Shown here one piece after another: positions 29,549 through 40,569 of a stretch of 64,000 bases of DNA (within the stretch, counting starts at the first letter, position 1; each line of letters begins with the position of its first letter). The stretch lies in contig JADEYG010000007.1 of assembly GCA_016906335.1 (NCBI GenBank), positions 2,310,001 to 2,374,000 of the forward strand, written 5' to 3'. The DNA is from Novakomyces olei. Lineage: Eukaryota > Ascomycota > Novakomycetes > Novakomycetales > Novakomycetaceae. Made by a program: the position numbers and the translations under genes. Below the pieces are notes generated by a model that was given only the letters and a program-made list of their open reading frames with translations, was not told the DNA's origin and did not search any database.

Positions 29549-32535
29549 TCAAACCGACTCGGCGGCAGCGCGTCCCAGTAAACCGACATACTCGCCAAGT
29601 CGGCCACTGGCTTGTAAACAGTCGCTCACACCTGTACCTTCAGGCGCTGCTACTAGTACCGCAAGTCGCAGACATGCCTCAGGTTCGCCTGCTGCTCTAT
29701 GAAGCCCATGCAGCCGAATCACCAGTTCCGTGATGTACCACGCTCTCAAATGCTCGAGAATGATGTACTGATCTTTTCAATTAGCCAACGCAAAATAAAA
29801 CAAAAAGGCTAATACATATACACGCGTATATAATATACATAATGGGCAAAGCCATTGTCTTTATATTGAATAGCCATGATGTCCAATTTAAACAAATGCA
29901 ATACAAAGCTTACCAGAACCGTTAGAAAGGCCAATATCCTCGGGGCTGAGCAGCTTGCGATCAAGCTCATCGTGTATAATTTTTACCGTAGATGCATACT
30001 GTGACTTCCAGGCTGTCTTTTGCTCCATTTCGCCTACAGGATCGTTTTGCACTGTGTCTGCCCGACGCCGCCGGACCGATTTGCTGGACGGCATTTTAGA
30101 ATTTTGCGCTGAATCAGCTTTTCCGGCAGGGAGCATTGCTTCACAAAGTTCCAGGCTCTTCAGAGTGGAGCATAGTCTCTCATACATTGCCAGTTCGTGT
30201 ACGGAGATGACCCAGTCACGATCGTCACTTTCTGCTACTTTAGAAAGCTCAGTGTCCGTTACCATAGCAACCACATTGAGACGTTGCACAAGCTCATAGG
30301 CAGCTGAAACGTTGCCAGCCAGTAGGAAGAATCGTAAAACAACATCAGCACGAGGAGCAAACTCACGCAGAGTATTACTGTCGAGAACAAGCAGAGACAA
30401 TGCCGCTATGAAACGTTCTTGTTGCGCTCCAATACCATCAGGCATTCGTCCGATTTTGAACGGTTCAGTCTTGATTTCTTTACGTAAATCCTCAAGAATA
30501 ATGTCAGCAGCCCTCACTAAACACTCAGAGATGGGCAAATTGCACTGGCTAGCCAATCGGTACTGTTGCACACGCTCTGATTCTGTTTCCAAAGTACACA
30601 AGAAACGAGCATATACTTCAATGCATAATTCTCGCGGAATCTCTGCCGCGTACTTTGATACCAAATCCGTCTTCAATAGGTCAGAATAAATAATAAAATA
30701 ATAAATAATTAAAAAAGTCAAGCAACTCTAAGAATTAAAATATCGAAAAGCAGCATATTCATAATCTCAACACATAGCAAAAACCTTACCTGGCCATTAG
30801 CGCTCAAGAGCTCAATATAAGCCTGAATAATTGTTGCACTCGAGTCCTGTGGCACGTCGACCCCAAGTCTCCGTAAGGAAAGAATAAAATGGGTCATAAA
30901 ACAGAGAATGTATGGGGCACTGCTTATCGGCAAATGTGATCCGTCAGTCTGAATTCCACGAAGCTGCTGAGCCATATCGTCCAGTAAGACATCCACTTGG
31001 TCCGTGATGATACGTGATTGAATAACACGGAATGGATGCCGCGCTGAGCGCCAGACAGTCTCGTCTTCAGAATTTGCCAGGCTTTCGAAAATCACAGATC
31101 GCGTTAAATAACTGTAGTCAGGCATAGACAGTTTTTGGGGCAGTATTTTACGGCCCATAGACTCGAGGTACTACAGAGTAAGCAAATCTGTAAACTAACA
31201 GACACGTAAATAAGTAAACAAATAATTGGCTAAATCCAACAATCGCAAATTTTTCTTACCTTCTCGGTGTTGGCTTGAACAGCAGCATTCAAGTACGCCC
31301 ACAGCTGTTGCTGCCATGTGTCGCAGACGGGCAGAACTGATAAAAGATCGCCACAAAGAGCTCCGTACAATGCTCGTTCGTACTCATCCAAGGTAGTTTG
31401 TTGGGCTAATTGGTAGCATGCCCGCCGCCATAGGCTTTTGCGTTTAGTCCCAAAAGTGCCAGCTTCCGGTTCAAGTCCGTCTGCTTGTTTAGAATACGCA
31501 AACATACAACAAAAGCAAACAGTCAGGAAAGAATTCGGGATATATCTAAATTTATATATATATATATATTCAAAAATAAATATTTAAATATGTATAATGG
31601 TGAGACCTACCAACGAGGGAATCGCGGTATTCCAAGCTGCCTTGAAGGCTAGCTGCACGCCAGTATTGTCCGTATTGATGGCAGACTTCGCAGGCCGTTT
31701 CCATGTCTCCGCACAAAAGATACTGGAAAAGAATACGACACAGTTCGCGATCGCGGGCCTATATTTATTAGAGGACAGACCATGAAAATAAAAGGTACCT
31801 CATCCTGTGGATGTAGTGATTTTTGCTGCCTTGACGGTCCGTCTGGGTCGAGCTCAGTGGTCAGAGTTCTTGCATCTGACGCAGCAGGACCAAAAGGCAG
31901 CAGTCGGCTCTTCTTTACTGCCTCCCGTGTCATAAACCAGCCATTGGCCGAAACGTTTCGCGGCATTTCCGGCAGTGTCGCCAAGTCGCACAGCCAATTG
32001 ATTACCGCCTGGACTCAGTATGTACACATTTATGTATGTATAAAATTAAAAGAAAGATCAAAGCGTAAAGCTCTATAGACGCGTCCGCACCATACCTGGT
32101 TCTCAACATTCTCCCTTAATCCCCCATACTGCTGTTCAATAGCCGCCACTGAGGAAAAATCGTGGAGGTAAAGCGTCTCCTCCTCCGTCTGCCTTGTCCT
32201 TATACTAGAGCAATTAGCACTGCGCAATCAACCCTTGCACGTACTCATAAACGCGCGCCACCAGATCCCACGTAGCAGCCTCCAGTTCCAATTGCTCCAG
32301 TTCCGCATCGCTGTCGCCCACGGACCGCATTACGCTGTCGATCCTCAATTGTCAGTATTGCGAGACAAATTGGTCGCACGTACTTGTCTATACACACATC
32401 TCTGCACGTAGCCAAACTGCCGTCTGGGCCTAATACTTTAGGCACCGCACCGGGGCCGACCAGTATAGACGCAAACCGTCTATACACTTCGTCTGAAGGA
32501 TCTGCCGCCACCGCAAGTGGCATATCCACCTCCAT
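29549..32535 (-). CDS. NUP84: Nup84/Nup107 nucleoporin (Y-complex)
   Basis: Alpha-solenoid scaffold subunit of the nuclear pore Y-complex; yeast Nup84 binds Nup145C and Nup133 and works beside Sec13, itself encoded at the right edge. I place nine exons: 32535-32384, 32343-32245, 32204-32096, 32008-31799, 31722-31611, 31483-31260, 31170-30790, 30670-29914, 29772-29549 (755 aa). All eight junctions keep frame. Family stretches: CGDMETACEVCHQYGQYWRAASL (split here: CGDMETACEVC and QYWRAASL), LWRRACYQLA, ALYGALCGDLLSVLPVCDTW, FMTHFILSLRRLG with AYIELL, and SKYAAEIPRELCIEVYARFL. The Pro-Val-Cys and Trp positions are typical of Nup107. Introns are 40-141 bp, most ending ctaat or ctgac plus a few bases. 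It shares a 435-bp divergent promoter region with VMA5. Exact borders are predictions. Confidence 0.85.
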
Positions 32536-32970
32536 ATTGCGCCCTTAACCGTACAGCATTTGCTTCAATCTATATATATAAATAAATGTTTTATTTACAT
32601 GTACAGCTTTGCCTGAATTGTGTATACACTTTATACTATTCTCTCTTTATACTCCTCTATATACTCTCTTTATACTCTCTTCATACTATGTACACATGAC
32701 TCTTTTACACTCTATACTGCTACTACTCTTTACAACATACTCTACACCACACTCTAACTATACTCTAACTATACTCTAACTATACTCTAACTATACTCTA
32801 ACTATACTCTAACTATACTCTAACTATACGCTAAATATACTCTACCTATACTCTATACTCTATATACTCTATACTTTTGCATACTACAAATACTCATATA
32901 ACGTCGTCATATAATAACTGCCATTCTCCAGATCCAAGTTTCGGCCGGGGACCGCTCGACGGGCGGCAGC
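32536..32970. other. Divergent NUP84/VMA5 promoter region with 11-bp repeat
   Basis: Only 435 bp separate the two start codons. The middle is a tatactctaac array; nothing else is recognised. Confidence 0.7.
32748..32838. repeat. 11-bp tandem repeat (tatactctaac)
   Basis: About eight units of tatactctaac, fading into related tatactct motifs on both sides. Confidence 0.9.
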
Positions 32971-34776
32971 ATGGAGCACGAGTCTAATGCGTGGCTTGTT
33001 TCTGTACCGCTAAACGATGAGAGCAGACCTGCAATGGCAGAGACATTGGAGGATCTGTGCTCTACGGGCGGGCACACGGCAATAGTGTCCGAGTTTACTG
33101 TTCCCAGTTTCAAGATCGGCAACCTTGACGCGCTGATAAGCCAGGGCGAGGCTCTCGCAAAGTTAGACACGCAATGTGCCTCGTCGTTAAACAAGATTGC
33201 GGAGACTGTTCGCTCGATTCTCGTCGGCGATGAGGCAAAAATCGAAGAGCAGCTGCTCGTTGATCACGGTGCGTAAAAGTTATGCCGCGATCTGTTTATT
33301 GACTAATCGCTTAGAGAGCCCTATGCAGTACCTGCGCAATTTTCGTTGGAACTCGAGAAAGTACCGGGCCGATAAACCTGTTGGCGAACTCACAGATGAC
33401 CTGAGCCGGGTTGGTTTTCGTCTCACTGCTGCTGGTCTCTAACGTTACAATAGGAAGTATTCGAGTTGGAGAGCGATGTGCGTGCTCGATATAATACCTA
33501 CTCACAGGCACGTAGTGCTTTGCTGTCTATGGATCGGAATCTGACGTATGCCCTTGAGATTGTTTTATCTATACTGAATGTTTTTGAATTTTGGTTTATT
33601 TCAATCAATTTTATCTATTATCTATCTATTGAATTTTATTTTTTTATCTTATCCTATAATCTTGTACCTATCTTGGACATTTGCACACAAACTCCCTCTT
33701 TTATCTTTCCGTTGTTCTTTCAATTGTTCACGTGGTATTATTTGTCGTCACTCTCTTGGGCTTTTCTGTACGATAGCCTGGCTGCGTTTTCCCCCTTATT
33801 CCACAAAGGTTCTAGTTTCTCTTTCAGCCATACTAATATAATTCAGAGGGAGCCTTGCGCAAAAGAGTCTAAACGGAATTGTGCAACGTGACGATGTGCT
33901 AGAAGGCTCAGATTACCTGGAGACGCTGTTTGTGGCAGTACCAAAGTATGCTGAAACATATTACTACTTTCACAATGGCTACGGTAACATATTTTGCTAA
34001 CAATAACAAGGAGCCAGGATAAAGAATTTCAAAGTTCATACGAAACTCTTTCGTCAATGGTAGTTCCTCGGTCGGCAGGGTAAGTCTTTTTGTAGCGCTT
34101 TGGACAGTCAATCGCCATTTCTAATCCCTTAATTATGCTTGCTAATTTCTAGACTGGTAGCGGAGGATGCGGAATACAAACTCTACAAGGTTATTGTTTT
34201 CAAAAAGTTTGCCAGTGCTTTTACGCATGCCGCGCGGGAAAACAAGTTGCAAGTACGCGAGTTTGTGTACGATGAGAAGATGCGCGATCAAGAGCAAGAA
34301 AGCCTGCAAAAACTTCAAGCAGCAGAGAAAAAATTATGGACAGACGTTTTGCGGCTGAGTGGAGCAGCGTATGGCGATGCTTTTCAGGCAATCGCGCACC
34401 TCAAAGCACTTCGTGTATTTGTCGAGAGTGTCTTACGCTACGGCCTGCCACCAAACTTTTTCGCAGCAATAATTGAGGTAAATTTACAAATAAAATAGGA
34501 ATAAAGAAAACATCAGAGAAAAAACAAAGAAAAAGATTGACTGAAATTCAACCATTTTCATGTATTTGTTCGATACTAACTAGTCTAAAGCCTCCACGAT
34601 CAAATACTTCCAAAGCCAAAAAAGCCCTGGATGAAAAGTTCTCATACCTTGGAGGCCGCGCTGTTTCAAGCAGCAACACTAAAGAAGCCACGGATGATGC
34701 AATAGCCGCGCTCGAAGGCATACACGGTGGCGGGGAAGATTGGGTGCCTTATGTGTTTTTCGAGATCCGCCTTTGA
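32971..34776 (+). CDS. VMA5: V-type proton ATPase subunit C
   Basis: Subunit C clamps the peripheral stalk of the V1 sector and leaves during regulated disassembly of the vacuolar pump. Seven exons: 32971-33268, 33315-33409, 33454-33545, 33847-33945, 34011-34079, 34153-34477, 34591-34776; 387 aa against 392 in yeast. Landmarks in order: VSEFTVPSFKIGNLDALI, YLRNFRWNSRKYRADK, DVRARYNTYSQARSAL, TGSLAQKSLNGIV, LETLFVAVPK, FQSSYETLSSMVVPRSAG, AEDAEYKLYKVIVFKKF, HAARENKLQVREF, HLKALRVFVESVLRYGLPP, KFSYLGGRA. Intron 2 has the weak donor gttggt. Intron 3 is the long one (301 bp). In intron 6 the first AG after tactaac (tag at 34583) must be skipped, and acceptor ctaaag used, to give IIE-PPRSN as in yeast IIAVPPKN. 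Confidence 0.93.
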
Positions 34777-35180
34777 GCGATGCTTTTGTATTAATCTGGA
34801 TTATAAGGTTTTAATCTAATATGGTTTACCGCTATATCTACCAACTGTTATTGATGAATATTGTAAGCAATAATCAGGGTTATTAAGGCAAAATCAAAGC
34901 TAAAATACCAAAATTCCAGGAAATTACAATATCTAGAGGACTATAGGGGAAGCCTGATAGTAAAATGCAAGAACAGTCGATTATTACTGACAAGGGCAAA
35001 TACATTAAAATAAACATGTAAACTCTGAGCCCAAGTCTAGACAAAGATCAGAAAGACATAAATTTTTATAAATAAGCAAGTATATTAAAGATAAATAACT
35101 AAATAGCCAAAACAACTAGATCTATTGCATAAATGCGAAAGACGAAAATATATATATACAATCTATGTCTGCACAATGCG
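34777..35180. other. Intergenic, AT-rich, between convergent VMA5 and thioesterase
   Basis: About 400 bp of AT-rich 3' flank for both genes. Nothing else seen. Confidence 0.65.
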
Positions 35181-36426
35181 CTACAAATTAGCATGGAAAA
35201 ATAACTCGGTACATACGCTTAAAGCCTTAGCATATCGCGGACTGATAAACAGAGCAGTCGCCTCGGCTAGGCGAGTAGTCTCGCCATTTTCGGCCGGGAG
35301 TGTTTCAATATATCCCTCCACGTTGGCCTTGCGGCCTTCTACGCTCAAAGTTTTCGCCTAACGTTAGCTCGTGAACTCAAACAAAACAGCAATAGTGCAA
35401 ATAAAAGATCAGACGCGATTCTGATTTGTACAGAAAAAATAGAAGGGCAAGTGTAGCAGACTCCGAATTGGGACTTACCTTGAGCACCAGAAACTGATCT
35501 GCCTTTGCAGGAGCCTTGTATGAAATATTGAGGTTTGCAGTCAAGCCCAAATGTTCTGGCAGAGCATTGAAACACTAGATCAAGTCAGAATTATTTAAGT
35601 AATGTAGCATACGCATCGCGCCAAGCCTTCGTCGAGCATTCTAGTCGGTTAGAATAGAGTTTCAAAAATAAACAGAAAAGAAAATTCAATAGACCAAAAA
35701 AAAAAGACCAAAAAAATATAGATTCATAACGCCAGAATATTCAACGTGATCAGCAGTCATAATATATGAGCCAAAACCACATTTGTCCATTCACTCGGCC
35801 ATCCCATCCCGCTCAGGATCGACGGGCCGAATTAAAGTAAAATAACAATAAAATATAACCCGTCTGCCTTAAAAAAAAGGGCAAGTCTGCCGACTTGCTT
35901 GGATTACGTACGTTGCCAGTAACCCTCCGTGGATTATTCCCTCGTAGCCGCAGACCTGGTGGCCCACGTGGCTGACGATAACGACGCGATCGCCGTGAGC
36001 GTCGGCAAAGCAGATAGGCGGCACTGTGAACCGTCCCGGCCCCGCCAGAACGCCGGCAGTTAAATTGAAAGGCTTATCGGCCTCGGCGATAAGATCCGCG
36101 TGTGGACGCGTCTCCACTAATTCTGGGTCGCGTCGCAGCTCCTGCACAAGAGGCAAAGCCTGCAATTGTGCCTCTGTGGCAGAAGCCACGTCGTCATTGC
36201 CACGGGCTACTTGTGCACTGGCAACCGTCATTATTGAAGAATTAACGCGATAGCCAATCCAGCCAGACACAGCAAACAGAGCAAAAAGAAGGCCGACTGA
36301 AGGGTTCGATCCGGGTTTTCGTGCACTGCCTAATGTACTCGGGGCCGCTGTGTGATATTTATTTACAAACCTTAAACTGCCAACGGACTGGATAGTGCTC
36401 GTTCGAATAGCCGTGTGCCGAAGCAT
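35181..36426 (-). CDS. Hotdog-fold acyl-CoA thioesterase, probably mitochondrial
   Basis: PaaI/THEM4-like single-hotdog thioesterase. Four exons: 36426-35912, 35640-35613, 35574-35479, 35357-35181; 271 aa. Exon 2 is a 28-nt micro-exon coding MLDEGLARC, which holds the family helix motif (T-x-LDE-x-LARC); without it the hotdog would lack its central helix. After it comes CFNALPEHLGLTANLNISYK, and the last exon has VEGRKANVEGYIE and LAEATALFISPRYAK. The region before the micro-exon gives HQVCGYEGIIHGGLLAT, with the His-Gly-Gly of the active-site helix. The first 35 residues are Arg/Ser/Thr-rich without acids, suggesting a mitochondrial presequence, and a possible TM segment follows (SVGLLFALFAVSGWIGY). 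All introns end ctaac/ctgac near the acceptor. Substrate unknown. It need not be linked to the polyketide synthase 20 kb away. Confidence 0.82.
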
Positions 36427-36675
36427 ACGAGATCTCGGCCTCCTCAGGCCGCGCGCAATGTGCTTATGTGCTAGTGTGATAGGAAGAAAACCCTAGACTA
36501 TTTAGATCAGATAATGTTACTTGTTCATTTGATTACTTGATTGTAAACTAAATTGGCATCATAATTATCTGATCGTGACGGCGAATAGAATCGCCAGATA
36601 TTATCAGATCATAAATCTCCTTGACGTTCAATCGTAGGAGACTGTAACTGCCGCCGCCAGCCGCGGCTCTTCACT

Positions 36676-38848
36676 ATGCGCTCCACGCACTGGCTAACGT
36701 AAGTCATCACCGTGTTTGGTGTGTGCTGTATCGCTTTTTTCTTTGCTCCAGTACTGCTTACTTATGCCCTACAGCTCTCTATACACAATCCTTGCTGGCT
36801 GCCTACTAACGGCTCTAGACTCGCTCTTTCTGTGCTGCTCTCTCTCGAACAGCAGACGTCTGTACAATTCGCTCGCTTTGCCACGAGCACTCTCCACGGA
36901 CATGAACGGTTGGCGGCAATTTTCGCTGCTCAGCAGCTCGCGATCACTGTAGTACGTCCGGTAATGGCACGTTTCTTAGACACACACGGCCGTTTACGCG
37001 TCCTCATTGCCATGCTGCTCGTCTACGCGCTCGGCGACGCGTGCTTGGCCACGGCAACGCGCCTGGCCGGCTACGCAGTCTCCTACTTGGTCTACACCCT
37101 GGGAATAACGGGCGTACATCTTGCACTCCAGGTCCTAATTGCCGACGCTTCTTCACTGCCAGACAGGGCAGTTTGTACTGTGCTGCCAGTGATTCCATCG
37201 CTGGCCACTATTTGGCTCGGGCCCGTAGCTGCTGCTGCTTTCCGGCCGCAGATCAACGACGGCTGGCGCCGCGGCTACCTTGCCTGTGCTTTTGGTAAAA
37301 GAACGATCAGGTTTTTGTTTTTGTTTTTTTGTTTTTGTTTTGTTTTTGTTTTTGTTTTTGTTTTTTGTTTTTTTTTGTTTTATTTAAATTTTTTCAGTAC
37401 AGAATATCCATTATTGATGGTTTGAAAATGCCAGTTTTCCGCGGCCTTTGTTTCTGTCTTTGTTTCTGTCTTTGTTTCTGCCTTTGTTTCTGTCTTTTTT
37501 CTGTCTTTTTTCTGTCTTTTTTCTGTCTTTTTTCTGTCTTTTTTCTGTCTTTTTTCTGTCTTTTTTCTGTCTTACTCTGCTCCATATTGATTTTGAAAGC
37601 TTTGTCTCGTACACAATTCTTTTCGCCATTCTAACTCTAGTCATTGCGCTTGCGAGTCTCGTCGTCTACTCAAGTCAGAGCGCAGTACAATCAGACGAGC
37701 CGGCAAGTGCACATGGCGGCCACGACCACGACGAGTATGAGGGCGCACGTGTCCAGCGCGGAAGCACTCTGAGCCACACTGTCAATGACTTTAGCAAAAC
37801 AGCGCTCGAGACGAGTGTACTTGCTCCCTGTGCCGGTATAATGTGTATATTTGCTGCCTTCTACATGTGCGAGAGCTTCTATGCCAGCTATTGCCAAATA
37901 TCTTTGGGCACCAATGTCGTGGCCACTGGAGTAATAATCAACGCGATGCTTTTTACGTCTATTTGCTCAGCGTTAGTGGCAGGACTGCTCCTCCGCTCAC
38001 GGACAAGGATCCACTACCTGATTGCTACAGGCACTGCCGCCTGTCTGGCTGCTCCTGCTCTACTATACTTTTGTGTAACAAACCTGCAAAATGCTTCCAT
38101 CGTTGCCGCACTTCCTCCCGCCGCCTTTGGACTCGGTGCCGGCATGTTTAACGTGTGTGCCCAAGTCGTTGCTCAAGCAAGCAGCCGTAAAAAGGCTACT
38201 TCAGTACGCACAGGAATGTACCTGTCTGCCTCCAGTCTCGGAGGAGCTATCGGTGGCTGGACGGCCAGCAGCGTTTGGCCCTCCACAGTGAAACGAGCTC
38301 TCCTGCAGACATCGGCACTGACACCGGCTCAGTGCGACAGTATCGTGAGCGATATAGCCGAAGCTGCACAGTACTACGGACCCAATCGGCTAGCAATCAA
38401 TGCCGCATTTGCCGAGGCCGAGGCTCGTGTAAGCCTTTTTGCCCTTGTTGCCATGCTGGGTGCCATTGTATCGTGCATGTACATTGAAGATGTAGACTTG
38501 CACTCGGTGGCAGATAGAGGGTGTAGACGAGCGGGCATAAACGGCGAGCAGACAGTATTTGAGCCGCAGGATTCAGGACAGGGCAGGTTTGATTCAGTTG
38601 AGCCAAAGAGGGCCGATCAAAGGACCGAGCAAAGGAGGACTGAGCAAAGGAGGACTGAAGGAGATTGTGTGACGGCCAAACCTGACTCTGTAAACAACCT
38701 CACAGGCACAGTGAACTGGGACATTAGAGACTCTGGATCCACCTGCTTGTGCAGTCCAAGCTCAACTCGAAACAAAGCAGACACCAATAATGGTAATAAT
38801 GAAGGAGAACGGTCGGCCCTGCTGGCCACGCTGGCCGAGGCTGTATGA
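36676..38848 (+). CDS. MFS transporter, siderophore-iron (SIT/ARN) type
   Basis: Membrane transporter resembling fungal siderophore-iron permeases. Predicted exons 36676-36698, 36819-37294 and 37641-38848; 568 aa. Exon 1 codes only MRSTHWLT; intron 1 (122 bp) has donor gtaagt and ends ctactaacggctctag, joining in frame to LALSVLLSLEQQTSVQF, the TM1 end with the SIT-like Glu-Gln-Gln-Thr. Then come AAQQLAITVVRPVMARFLD, SYLVYTLGITGVHLALQ and GWRRGYLACAF. Intron 2 (346 bp) is filled with T-rich repeats and ends tctaactctag. The C-terminal half has further TM helices (TGMYLSASSLGGAIGGW) and an extracellular-like loop ending in a gate helix, plus a charged cytoplasmic tail with RTEQR repeats. About 14 TM segments fit the SIT family. 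Iron-siderophore transport is inferred from family resemblance. The N-terminus is the least certain part. Confidence 0.75.
37445..37572. repeat. Intronic repeats: (tttctgtctttg)n and (ctgtctttttt)n
   Basis: Several 12-bp units followed by seven 11-bp units inside intron 2 of the siderophore-type transporter. A tttttg microsatellite lies just upstream (37313-37380). Confidence 0.9.
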
Positions 38849-38898
38849 TAGAGGAGACTACATGATATAGGGCTGTATGATATCGGGTTGTATGTATA

Positions 38899-38998
38899 GG
38901 AGGCTGCCTGGCAAAGGAGGCTGCCTGACAAAGGAGGCTGCCTGACAAAGGAGGCTGCCTGACAAAGGAGGCTGCATGGCAAAGGAGGCTGCCTGGTA
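38899..38998. repeat. 17-bp tandem repeat (gaggctgcctgacaaag)
   Basis: About six copies of gaggctgcctgacaaag with ggc/tgac variants. Confidence 0.92.
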
Positions 38999-39139
38999 TA
39001 GGGGCTGTATGATATAGGAGGCTGAAAAGACTAGACAGATACCCTTGCTTTAGCACGCAATAATGATACCAGTTTGCACTAGAAGATGAATGCGAGTGTG
39101 TAACAGGGCATGAACCTCAGTTGCCATACCCGAGTATAA

Positions 39140-39572
39140 TTGCTACAACCTAGTACAGTTGTCACAAATGAGTATATTTGTCACAAATGAGTATATTTGT
39201 CACAAATGAGTATATTTGTCACAAACTAGTATAGTTGCCATAACCGAGTATTTGTCACAAACGAGTACAGTTGTCACAAACGAGTACAGTTACCACAAAC
39301 TAGTACAGTCGCCACAAACGAGTATTTGTCACAAACGAGTATATTTGTCACAAATGAGTACAGTTGTCACAAACTAGTACAGTTGCCACAAACGAGTATT
39401 TGTCACAAATGAATACAGTTGTCACAAACTAGTACAGTCGCCACAAACGAGTATTTGTCACAAATGAATACAGTTGTCACAAACTAGTACAGTTGCCACA
39501 AACGAGTATTTGTCACAAATGAATACAGTTACCACAAACTAGTACAGTTGCCACAAACGAGTATTTGTCAGA
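39140..39572. repeat. Minisatellite of cacaaacgagta / cagttgtcacaaactagta units
   Basis: About 430 bp of interleaved 13- and 18-19-bp units sharing the core cacaaa(c/t)(g/t)agta, arranged in higher-order blocks near the right end. Confidence 0.92.
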
Positions 39573-39616
39573 GCATACAGTTAGACATCCATAGACACGG
39601 CGGGCGCTTGCACGCG

Positions 39617-40569
39617 TCACGACGGCTGAGCCAGTCGTGATAGAGTGTCAAACTCTGCCTTGTCAAGGGCGAATTCGCGTATATACTCCAGTTCCAGAGG
39701 GTGCACTTTGGGCCCAATTAAAACGAGCGAATGAAGAGGTGGCCCCATATCCAACTCGGCGAGACGGGAAAGGGGAGCGGCTACGATTTTTTGGTCCAAT
39801 GCGCCTACTCGTGCTACTGCTATGGCTAAAGAATGGGGAGAAACTGCGTCTCTGTGCTCCTCGCTTGCCCTGAGCAGCTGCTGAGCAGCTACCATTGTGC
39901 TCATAAACCTTGGTGGCTCAAATATGTGAGTACGGTTACGCGCCAGATTCATCTCGCTCACTTCCTTGACTTTAATGTCGAGCAGGCAGAGCGTGTGTGT
40001 GCCGATCCGCATATTATCCGCTATCCTGTCCATAAACGATGTGGGCTGCCACGTGTCCGTCCAAAAGGGAAGCGATACGGTCTGGCCAAACGCGTAAAGC
40101 TGCAGCCCACAGACGCCCACCGCGTTGTATATGGACGCGTTGTGAATCACACGTGTCGCGATTCCACGCTCACGAGCGCGTAGAATAATGTCCGTATGCG
40201 TAGTCGCCCTATACGCGTTGCGTTAATTTAAAGATCCCCAAAAAGTGCCATTTGGACTCTTACCCGAGCGGATCGCCTACGACCAAAAGCGCCACGTCTG
40301 ATGTACCCGCATTACGCATTATTTCATCGCTGCCGGACTCTACACTGCCGCGATCGCTCTCGAGGACGGGGCGTCCGTAAAACTTTTCCTGTCCTGTCAG
40401 CATTCGCTCTCAAGAGACTCGGCCGGCAGCGTACCAATTGCTCTCGCGGAACTGCGAGAATGGACGTATACTCCTCCAAGTACACACGCTCACAGCGCTT
40501 AATAATGTCGAGCCCCTCGACCGTGACATCGCGCTCTGATGCGAGACCTAGACCGATGAGGTAGAGCAT
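39617..40569 (-). CDS. DPH5: Diphthine methyl ester synthase
   Basis: SAM-dependent methyltransferase of the diphthamide pathway on eEF2, so the window encodes two eEF2 modifiers (with EFM3). Three exons: 40569-40435, 40388-40264, 40208-39617; 283 aa, near the 285-300 norm. Motifs: [121 protein letters not shown]. Intron 1 (46 bp) must use the second of two close AGs (gctgacaggacag) to keep frame. Intron 2 (55 bp) ends cgcgtatag. The start MLYLIGLG is the universal start of the family. Confidence 0.95.

Larger units (their letters stand above)
38849..39616. other. Intergenic, nearly all minisatellite
   Basis: Between the 3' ends of the siderophore-type transporter and DPH5. Two repeat families occupy almost the whole 770 bp. 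Confidence 0.8.

Noticed and set aside
36301-36315. Second tRNA (ggttcgatcc B-box-like)
   Set aside because: Lies in thioesterase exon 1; no cloverleaf can be drawn around it.
35181-36426. Thioesterase as the partner (E10-type) of the PKSE-like synthase
   Set aside because: It has a likely mitochondrial presequence and THEM4/PaaI-type motifs, is 20 kb away, and five unrelated genes lie between.
36712-36952. Alternative N-terminal frames of the siderophore-type transporter (LLTYALQL or YTILAGCLLTALD)
   Set aside because: They need frame changes or non-consensus splice sites; the gtaagt to ctactaacggctctag intron keeps frame and fits the other introns.
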